This document shows positions 56,904 through 64,000 of a stretch of 64,000 nt of DNA, one piece after another. The stretch spans positions 1 through 64,000 of the forward strand of contig CABXBH010000003.1 in assembly GCA_902510415.1 (NCBI GenBank), read 5' to 3'. Source of the stretch: an uncultured Bacteroidota bacterium (GTDB lineage Bacteria; Bacteroidota; Bacteroidia; Flavobacteriales; Flavobacteriaceae). Each line of letters begins with the position of its first letter. The stretch's first letter is position 1. A program made the translations under genes and the position numbers. A model generated the notes under the pieces. That model ran no database searches, was not told where the DNA came from, and worked only from the letters and a program-made list of their open reading frames with translations.

Positions 56904-58670
56904 TTATGGCTTAGACAAATATCTAAAATAATCCTTTAATATTTTTGCACTTTTTGTGCCGGAGGTTTTAATTTCCAAAATCTTAGGTCTTTTTGAGTTC
57001 CTAAAAAACGTAGTCAAGACTAAATTAAGACCAAATTTTGAAGAAACCCTTGTATATCTAAATCCAAACATTTTAGCCAACAATCTCCCCGATAAATTAT
57101 GTTTTGTTTCGATAAATTCAGAGAATAAATCTGTTTCCCTAAATCCGGGTAATATTCTAAAAATAGCTCCACCTGAATTATTTATAATTATTATTCTAAA
57201 ATTTGTAGGGATATTTTTATTCCATAGAGCACTCATGTCATAAAGAAAACTTAAATCTCCTGTTACGAGAACTACAGGCAACTCATTTTTTACCGAGTTT
57301 CCAATTGCAGTTGAAGTGCTACCGTCAATTCCACTTGTTCCTCGATTAGCAAACATTTTATTATTATTTTTTAAATCAAATAATTGAAAATACCTTACAG
57401 GCGTGCTATTAGCAACCTGAATGTCATAATTTTTTGGAATGTTTTGACTTAAAATTTCGAAAACCTTGAGATCTGAGAAATTTGAGATTCTCAAAAATCT
57501 GTTATGCAATTCTAGCTTAGATTTATTTAACGATTGCCAGACATTAAAATAATTTGAGTCGATATTTTTTAAATGAATATTTTCAAAAAATTCATCAGCT
57601 GATATTTTTAGATGAGAGAGCCCAGAGTAAAATGTATCTTTTGGAATATTAGTTCCTACGTGCACATGCTTTTTTGCCTTATAGTTTCTTAGATAGGATT
57701 TGATTTTTTTTGAAATTATCATCCCTCCTACTGTAATAATAATTTCAGGTGATAACTCTTCGAAAATATCATTTGCATTTTCTTGTAATTCAATTGGCCC
57801 AATCAATCTATCAATATTTGAAATAAAAAAATCATTAAAAACATTTGAAGTGTGCTCTTTTAAAACAACCATTGAAGGGAAGGAATTTATTTTTTCAATT
57901 GATTTTTTTGAGAGTAAATTCTCACCTGCAACTCCAATTAGAATTAATATTTTTTTTGCTTTATAAATTTCATTAAAATAGTCATTAATATTCTCTAATT
58001 TCTTGATTTTATTTATTTTTTTCTGGACATTAACTTTAATAGAGGGTGAATTTTCAAAATCATATAAAGGCTCTTCCATAGGGACATTTAAGTGAACAGG
58101 TTGCATATTGTTTAACGAAAGATTAAAGGCTTTTTCGATTATTTTTTCGTTTTCCATTTGAATAAAATCCTGTAATTTTTTCAAATTTGAGTATTCAGTT
58201 TTACCTTTGATTATCGATTGTGAATTGCTTTTAATTATCTCCGAGGTACCATGTATACAGTCCTGCTTTAATGAATCTGAAAAGAGAATATTTTCTTTAA
58301 AAACGAAAGGTTGATTAATTGTCTGACCATCTCCAATATTAATTTTGTATTCCGGCCGGTCAGCTGATAAAATAATTAAAGGTATTTCACTGTAATAAGC
58401 CTCAGAAATTGCAGGATAATAATTTAAGAGAGCTGATCCTGAGGTGCAAATTAGTATAGTTGGCTTCTTTGATTTTTGAGATAATCCTAGAGCAAAAAAC
58501 CCTGCAGATCTTTCATCGACTATACTATAACAATTGAAATTTTGATTAGAAGAAAAGCCTATTGCTAAAGGAACATTTCTAGACCCAGGAGAAATAACAA
58601 CATCAATAATTTCTAAATTTATACAGGATAAAATTAATGTCTGAGCAACAGGAATTACTGGGTATTTCAT
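56904..58670 (-). CDS. menD: SEPHCHC synthase (TPP-dependent)
   Basis: VVISPGSRNVPLAIGF, DERSAGFFALGLSQKSKKPTILICTSGSALLNYYPAISEAYYS, ANRGTSGIDGSTSTAIG. Confidence 0.96.
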   Translation of the reverse strand: MKYPVIPVAQTLILSCINLEIIDVVISPGSRNVPLAIGFSSNQNFNCYSIVDERSAGFFALGLSQKSKKPTILICTSGSALLNYYPAISEAYYSEIPLIILSADRPEYKINIGDGQTINQPFVFKENILFSDSLKQDCIHGTSEIIKSNSQSIIKGKTEYSNLKKLQDFIQMENEKIIEKAFNLSLNNMQPVHLNVPMEEPLYDFENSPSIKVNVQKKINKIKKLENINDYFNEIYKAKKILILIGVAGENLLSKKSIEKINSFPSMVVLKEHTSNVFNDFFISNIDRLIGPIELQENANDIFEELSPEIIITVGGMIISKKIKSYLRNYKAKKHVHVGTNIPKDTFYSGLSHLKISADEFFENIHLKNIDSNYFNVWQSLNKSKLELHNRFLRISNFSDLKVFEILSQNIPKNYDIQVANSTPVRYFQLFDLKNNNKMFANRGTSGIDGSTSTAIGNSVKNELPVVLVTGDLSFLYDMSALWNKNIPTNFRIIIINNSGGAIFRILPGFRETDLFSEFIETKHNLSGRLLAKMFGFRYTRVSSKFGLNLVLTTFFRNSKRPKILEIKTSGTKSAKILKDYFRYLSKP

Positions 58671-58697
58671 CTTATGTAAATTTACTAAATATATATG

Positions 58698-59741
58698 TTA
58701 AACCTGGCGAAATACTCTAAGCATTGTCTGAGATTTATTTAAAATTTCATTCCACTCATCCAAAGGTTTACTATCTCTTGTAATTCCACCTCCCACATAT
58801 ACTGATAAATTGTTATCTGTAATTTTAGCACATCTAATATTAACATAAATGTCACATGAATGATTATCAATTATACCCATATAACCGGTATAAAAAGACC
58901 TGTCATAATTTTCATTCTCATTAATATAATTAATTGCCTCTTTTTTTGGTGTACCTGCTACAGCAGGTGTAGGGTGTAATATGTTTATTAAATCAAATGG
59001 ATGGGTTTTTGTTTTTGCCTTTAAAACAGATTTTAAGTGATAAATACTGCCAGCTTTAATCGTTTGTAAAGCACCCTTTTCTATAGAATTGCAATATTTT
59101 GATAAATCATTTGTTATTTGTTCTTCAACAATCTTTTGCTCTCTGAATTCTTTATCTGTCCAATTTTGATTGATTTCTTTTTTTGTAGCAGCTAAAGCAT
59201 AAGTAGTAACTAATCCTTTATTTAAACTGATTAATTTTTCAGGTGAAGCTCCCATCCAAATCCCAATTTCTGGGTGAAAAAACAAGTAACAAAAAGCGTC
59301 ATTATTATATTGAAGGAGATTTTTAAAATAGGCCATTATAGAAGAAGAATCAATTTTTACACTAAAATTCGAAGAGCAAACAATTTTTTCCAAATTAGAA
59401 TTATCAATATCCTTTATGGTTCTTTTAACATAATTAATGTAAGATGATTTTTGAGCAATAAAATCCTTTGTAGAAACCTCATGTTGATTATTTATTTTAA
59501 AATCTAAATAAAATTCAGTTTCAAAAGTCTTTTTAGGAGTTAATAAATAACCTTTTGAATTTATATTAAATGGCATAAATAAAAATCCTTTTTTTCCATT
59601 CATTGCAGAAATAACACCACTAACTACTGTGCCTTGATGACATATTATTTTATTGTAACTAGGTTTTTTGAAAACTATAAATGATTCATTATTCGTCAGA
59701 AAGTAATTTAATTCACTGAAAAATTTTAAGTCTGATATCAT
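58698..59741 (-). CDS. menF: Isochorismate synthase
   Basis: Chorismate-binding fold: GASPEKLISL, HPTPAVAGTPKKEAINYI, YDRSFYTGYMGII, YVNIRCAKI, YVGGGITRDSKPLDEWNE. Confidence 0.93.
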   Translation of the reverse strand: MISDLKFFSELNYFLTNNESFIVFKKPSYNKIICHQGTVVSGVISAMNGKKGFLFMPFNINSKGYLLTPKKTFETEFYLDFKINNQHEVSTKDFIAQKSSYINYVKRTIKDIDNSNLEKIVCSSNFSVKIDSSSIMAYFKNLLQYNNDAFCYLFFHPEIGIWMGASPEKLISLNKGLVTTYALAATKKEINQNWTDKEFREQKIVEEQITNDLSKYCNSIEKGALQTIKAGSIYHLKSVLKAKTKTHPFDLINILHPTPAVAGTPKKEAINYINENENYDRSFYTGYMGIIDNHSCDIYVNIRCAKITDNNLSVYVGGGITRDSKPLDEWNEILNKSQTMLRVFRQV

Positions 59742-60457
59742 TTTGATGCAATATATATGGTTGAAGAGCCAAAAAATTTTGGTCTAATTTTTACATCGTT
59801 AAATCCCACAGATTTTAAAATGTTTCTGAAATTTTCTCCACAAGGAAACACTTCTGCAGAATTTAATAAATAGTTATAAGCTGTTAGATCTTTCGAAAAT
59901 AAACGGGCCATTAAAGGAATGTAAGTCCGGGTAAATAAAGAATAAAAAAAGCGTATAATTATATTTTGAGGAACTGAAGTTTCTAGAATAATTAAAGTTC
60001 CTTTAGGCTTTAAAACCCTAAAACTTTCATTTAGACCTCTTTTCAAATCTTGAAAATTTCTTACACCAAAACCAATAGTAATTAAATCAAAATAATTATC
60101 GTCAAACCTTAAATTCTCAGCGTCCCCAGTTTCTAATATAACTGAATTTGTGAGATTGTTTTTAATTATTTTTTCCCGACCAATATTTAACATTTTTTTT
60201 GAAATATCTACACCTGTAACTATACAGTCCGAAATACTTCCAAGATTAATTGCGATATCAGCAGTTCCGGTTGCTATGTCAAGTGCTCTCTTTGGATTTG
60301 TTTTTCTTGCCAATTTTAAAATATGTTTCTTCCATCTCTTGTGATTATTGAAAGTCATGATTCCATTAACTAAATCATACTCAATGGAAATGGAATCAAA
60401 CATTTTTTCAACTTGAATTTTTTTTGAACTATTTAATTTTTGATTCGGTTTCAACAT
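59738..60457 (-). CDS. ubiE: Demethylmenaquinone methyltransferase
   Basis: MFDSISIEYDLVNGIMTFNNHKRWKK, ALDIATGTADIAI, ITIGFGVRNFQDLKRGLNESFRVLKPKG. Confidence 0.96.
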   Translation of the reverse strand: MLKPNQKLNSSKKIQVEKMFDSISIEYDLVNGIMTFNNHKRWKKHILKLARKTNPKRALDIATGTADIAINLGSISDCIVTGVDISKKMLNIGREKIIKNNLTNSVILETGDAENLRFDDNYFDLITIGFGVRNFQDLKRGLNESFRVLKPKGTLIILETSVPQNIIIRFFYSLFTRTYIPLMARLFSKDLTAYNYLLNSAEVFPCGENFRNILKSVGFNDVKIRPKFFGSSTIYIASK

Positions 60458-60557
60458 CGATATTTTAGCTCAGCAAATTTAAAAAATTAATGTAGATTAA
60501 GTTTAATATTTAATTAACAAAAATCATGCTCAAAAAATCAAAGAAGAAGCTAAATTT

Positions 60558-61220
60558 GTGAAAAAATTCAATATGAGATATTATTTAGTTTTAATATATA
60601 TAATTTTTTTCAACCAGTTGTTCAGTCAAGATATTCAACAAGTTGAAGTCATAAAAAATGACAAACAAGTCGAAGAATTATTTGATGAACTAGGAGATTC
60701 TGAAATGAAATTGGACGTTATAGATTTATTAAGCCAGCCTGCTTTAAATATTGGATATGAAAAAATAATTGATTCATATTCATCTTATGGGGCAGATATA
60801 TTTTTAAATTTTAATGATAATAATGCTTCAAGAACTTGGTCTGAAAAATTTTCCTTAAACCCTTTTTACAGATTTTATTTTTTAAACAAAACCGATTTCG
60901 GTGGTGAGGGCTATTTTGCTGAAGTGTTCATTAAATTTTCTAATATAGAATATAATAGAAATACTTACAATTACGATTCATTTCCTGATGAACCATTAGT
61001 AACAAGTGATGAAATTAAAGCATGGGATATTGCCCCTGGAGTTGGTGTTGGTAGAAAATGGGTAAATAAAAAGGGTTGGACTTTTGAATATATGATAGGC
61101 ATAGGTAGGTATCTTTTTGCTAGTAGTGAAAATGATGACGTACCTGATGGAGGTAGTGTAAGTGACTACAGGCCCGAAGCAACCTTTAAAGGAGGTGTTT
61201 CAATTGGAAAGAGATTTTAA
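60558..61220 (+). CDS. Outer-membrane beta-barrel protein, DUF3575-like
   Basis: Signal peptide ending QLFSQ; FSLNPFYRFYF, GVGVGRKW, C-terminal GVSIGKRF. Confidence 0.7.
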   Translation: MKKFNMRYYLVLIYIIFFNQLFSQDIQQVEVIKNDKQVEELFDELGDSEMKLDVIDLLSQPALNIGYEKIIDSYSSYGADIFLNFNDNNASRTWSEKFSLNPFYRFYFLNKTDFGGEGYFAEVFIKFSNIEYNRNTYNYDSFPDEPLVTSDEIKAWDIAPGVGVGRKWVNKKGWTFEYMIGIGRYLFASSENDDVPDGGSVSDYRPEATFKGGVSIGKRF

Positions 61221-61397
61221 TTATTAGATTTCTCTTCGTTGATTACTGCTGACAATCAGAACTTAACCGTCATAGTTTACCGGTATTTTCAGAAAGTGTT
61301 ATGCCCAATAACCATAATAAATATTCAAAAAAACTAAATTAATAGCTTTTTGGTTTTAATTTGGAAATATTAATTGGGTTAAATGCTATAGAGATAT

Positions 61398-61589
61398 CTA
61401 TGCAAGTTCTACTTTTGTAGCAGCTTTTCCTTTTCTACCTTCACCTTCTTCATACTCTACCTTGTCACCTTCTTTGATAGTAAGATTACCAAGTGCTGAA
61501 TAATGAACGAAAAGGTCTTCTCCTGTTTCGTCGTTTGTAATGAATCCATAACCTTTAGATTCATTAAAAAATTTTACTGTTCCTTTCAT
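61398..61589 (-). CDS. Cold-shock domain protein
   Basis: [33 protein letters not shown] with RNP1/RNP2. Confidence 0.97.
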   Translation of the reverse strand: MKGTVKFFNESKGYGFITNDETGEDLFVHYSALGNLTIKEGDKVEYEEGEGRKGKAATKVELA

Positions 61590-61659
61590 TATAAATTATA
61601 AATTTCAGCAAATGTAATCTATATTATTAAAGAAATTGATGTTTTTTTCATATTATTTT

Positions 61660-61968
61660 TCAGTTTTTATAATTATCATACAAATAAAGAGGCATTGAAA
61701 GCGAAAATCCTACCAAAAATAATGATGACAAATATTTGAGAAACCTTTTTGAATCAATTTTTTTATTTAAAAATTGGTATATAATAAAAACTAGATATGA
61801 TGTTGCAGCTACTGTAATATCCATAGTAATCATAGATATTGCGTGATTTGAATATATCTCAGCCCAAAAACCATTCATTGACCAATTATTATCTAGTAAA
61901 AAATAGTATAATTGATAATAAGGGAGAATAACACCAAGGATACAAAGTAAAAAAAATAATTTTTTCAT
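61660..61968 (-). CDS. DUF2834-like small membrane protein
   Basis: FLLCILGVILPYYQLYYFLLDN...MITMDITVAATSYLVFIIYQ; three TMs. Confidence 0.7.
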   Translation of the reverse strand: MKKLFFLLCILGVILPYYQLYYFLLDNNWSMNGFWAEIYSNHAISMITMDITVAATSYLVFIIYQFLNKKIDSKRFLKYLSSLFLVGFSLSMPLYLYDNYKN

Positions 61969-62049
61969 AATTTTTCATTAATATTTATCTATGAATTTAA
62001 TAAATCATCACATTCTTTGTCATAATATTGTAAAATAATATTCAGTTTT

Positions 62050-62232
62050 ATGCTTGAGGAATATTTCGATTGTCCATATTGCTGGGAAAATCAATTAAAA
62101 ATGGTAGACCCCTCAATAAAAAATCAAAATTTTATCGAGGATTGTGAGGTTTGCTGCAATCCTATAGATTTTAATATTTCTGTTGAAAATAATGAAGTTG
62201 TATTCTTTAAACCTAATAAAATTGATCAATAA
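62050..62232 (+). CDS. CPXCG motif-containing cysteine-rich protein
   Basis: EEYFDCPYCWENQLKMVDPS...YEDCEVCCNPI-like double CxxC layout (FDCPYC / CEVCC). Confidence 0.82.
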   Translation: MLEEYFDCPYCWENQLKMVDPSIKNQNFIEDCEVCCNPIDFNISVENNEVVFFKPNKIDQ

Positions 62233-62241
62233 ACTTTAAAC

Positions 62242-63450
62242 ATGTCAAATCAAAATAAACTAGACTTAATTATTTGGGGGGCTACTGGTTTTACCGGACA
62301 ATTAGTTTGTGAGTATATTAACAAAACATATTCTAGTAGTAACCTTAGATGGGGTATTGCCGGAAGAAATAAAGAGAAAATTTCGGATATTGGAAAAAAT
62401 TTAAAAATCGGTAATGAAAAAGTTTTTATTGCTGATAGTAATGATTTAGAAAGCCTCATAAAACTAACTTCCAAGACTAAAGTAATATGTACAACTGTCG
62501 GCCCATATGCTAAATATGGGACTAATTTAATTGAGGCTTGTATTAAAACAGGAACAAATTATTGTGATATTACAGGTGAAACGCAGTGGATAAGACAAAT
62601 CATTGATAAATACCATAGCAGTGCTATAGAAAATAAGATAAAAATTATTAATTCATGCGGGTTTGATTCAATTCCGTCTGATATGGGAGTTTTCTATTCT
62701 CAAAAAAGAATTTTTGAAAAAACGGGCAAATATGCTACCAAGATAAATATGAGAGTAGCTGGAGCAAAAGGTGGTATAAGTGGAGGAACTTATAATAGCT
62801 TATCCAATGTTTTAGAGGAAGCGCGTGTTGATAAAAATGTGCGAAAAACTTTGACAAACCCTTATGGTCTCAATCCAATTGATAAACAATTTGGTCCGGA
62901 TAAACCAGATTTACAAAAAGTAATTTTCGATAAAATATCTAATTCATGGATTGCACCTTTTGTGATGGCAGGTATAAATACAAAAATTGTGAGAAGAAGC
63001 CATGCGTTAATAGACTTTAAATACGGTGCAGACTTTTGTTATGATGAAGCTACATTAACTGGTAAAGGAATTTTTGGTCAAATAAGAGGTTATATGAGTT
63101 TGATACCTATCTTTCTGGCAACAAGAAAAAAAGGAAGTATCATAAAAAATATTGTTGACTACGCCTTGCCTAAATCAGGTGAAGGACCATCTGAAAAAAC
63201 AAGAATTAGTGGTTACTATAATCTGCGATTCTATTTAACGCACCAAAATAAAACATACATAAGTAAAGTAATTGGCGATAGGGATCCTGGATATGGATCT
63301 ACATCTAAAATGTTGGCTGAAAGTGCTGTTTGTCTTGCCTTAGATAAAACACCTGAAACTTACGGGATCTTAACTCCATCAGTAGCATTGGGTGATCCAC
63401 TTTTAAAAAGACTACAGGAAAATGCAGGATTAACTTTTATTTTTGATTAA
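62242..63450 (+). CDS. Saccharopine dehydrogenase-like / trans-acting enoyl reductase family protein
   Basis: IIWGATGFTGQLVCEYI Rossmann motif; CTTVGPYAKYGTNLIEACIKTGTNYCDITGE; SCGFDSIPSDMG. Confidence 0.9.
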   Translation: MSNQNKLDLIIWGATGFTGQLVCEYINKTYSSSNLRWGIAGRNKEKISDIGKNLKIGNEKVFIADSNDLESLIKLTSKTKVICTTVGPYAKYGTNLIEACIKTGTNYCDITGETQWIRQIIDKYHSSAIENKIKIINSCGFDSIPSDMGVFYSQKRIFEKTGKYATKINMRVAGAKGGISGGTYNSLSNVLEEARVDKNVRKTLTNPYGLNPIDKQFGPDKPDLQKVIFDKISNSWIAPFVMAGINTKIVRRSHALIDFKYGADFCYDEATLTGKGIFGQIRGYMSLIPIFLATRKKGSIIKNIVDYALPKSGEGPSEKTRISGYYNLRFYLTHQNKTYISKVIGDRDPGYGSTSKMLAESAVCLALDKTPETYGILTPSVALGDPLLKRLQENAGLTFIFD

Positions 63451-64000
63451 CTCCCAATTCTAAAAGTAGCTTTAACTAAAAAGGTATTTTCAGGTCTGGA
63501 GTCTTTGATATTTTCAATCAAATTGCCGAATAAATTATTATTGATATCAGTAAAATTATTTATCCCTTGAGCCCAAACAAAATACAACTCAGATCCAGCC
63601 TTATATTCCCACCTCAACACCAGATTGGATTTAAATTGTACGCTCGTAAAATCTGGATTACCAAAACTATAATCAATATTATTATCTAAGTCCTCATCAA
63701 TATAGTATCTGCCATTTTCAAATAAAATTTGCTGAGAATTATATTCGGAAAATCTATCATTTAATTTTTTTGCTGTTGAATTAGTTACATGTTTGAACTG
63801 ATCATAATTAGCTTTAAATATGAATGGCTGACCATAATATTGAATGGATAAATTTGGATTTATTAAGTAATTTAATCTAATTGATGTTGATATACTTTCA
63901 TTATCTATTCTACCTAAAACATATCTACTGTTATCTCCAAATTCTTTTGTAGTTAGATACTGTGACAGGTTAGGATTGGTTCTGTACTGAGGAGAAATTG
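63447..64000 (-). CDS. DUF5916-type outer-membrane beta-barrel protein, N-terminally truncated by window edge
   Basis: Minus-strand frame read by eye: ...FKSNLVLRWEYKAGSELYFVWAQGINNFTDINNNLFGNLIENIKDSRPENTFLVKATFRIGS-stop. Not in the ORF track because it runs off the window. Confidence 0.75.
   Translation of the reverse strand, partial: ISPQYRTNPNLSQYLTTKEFGDNSRYVLGRIDNESISTSIRLNYLINPNLSIQYYGQPFIFKANYDQFKHVTNSTAKKLNDRFSEYNSQQILFENGRYYIDEDLDNNIDYSFGNPDFTSVQFKSNLVLRWEYKAGSELYFVWAQGINNFTDINNNLFGNLIENIKDSRPENTFLVKATFRIGS

Noticed and set aside
57700-57966. + strand ORFs 56956-57243 and 57700-57966 inside menD.
   Set aside because: Antisense to a clear menD frame; no supporting features.
60558-61220. 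porT (T9SS component), often found next to ubiE in flavobacteria.
   Set aside because: The sequence looks more like a DUF3575-type barrel and I could not recognise PorT features, so no symbol was given.

Overview
This is a 64 kb, AT-rich chromosomal window from a member of the Bacteroidetes, most likely a marine Flavobacteriaceae. That assignment is inferred from a SusC/SusD pair, a T9SS sorting domain, TTG starts, TAnnTTTG-like -7 boxes and the men/ubiE gene order. Most of it is housekeeping: asnS (partial), rpoN, exbB/exbD, tatD, sucA/sucB, a polyprenyl synthetase, aspS, tadA, dgt, a PiT phosphate transporter, nrdA/nrdB, a dCMP deaminase, dsbD, a menaquinone cluster (menE-C-A-B-D-F-ubiE), csp, and two tRNAs (Ser-GGA, Pro-GGG). 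The accessory part is about 27-50 kb and contains four notable things. (i) A small secreted protein made of six VDYKSQA repeats, resembling the 7(1) 'septoil knot' family. (ii) Two paralogous YadA-head / S74 self-cleaving-chaperone surface proteins. One carries an SGNH (SASA) esterase and a C-type-lectin-like segment that appears circularly permuted. (iii) A SusC/SusD locus with three divergent GH92 alpha-mannosidases and discoidin-like lipoproteins, with no linked regulator. (iv) Several unannotated intergenic signals: a PhoP-box-like TTAACA-N5-TTAACA repeat before a porin/PiT pair, an orphan terminator-like hairpin in the nrdB upstream region, and a near-palindrome before susC. No CRISPR array, transposase, rRNA or convincing prophage was seen. 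All product calls come from reading motifs by eye; no database search was run.
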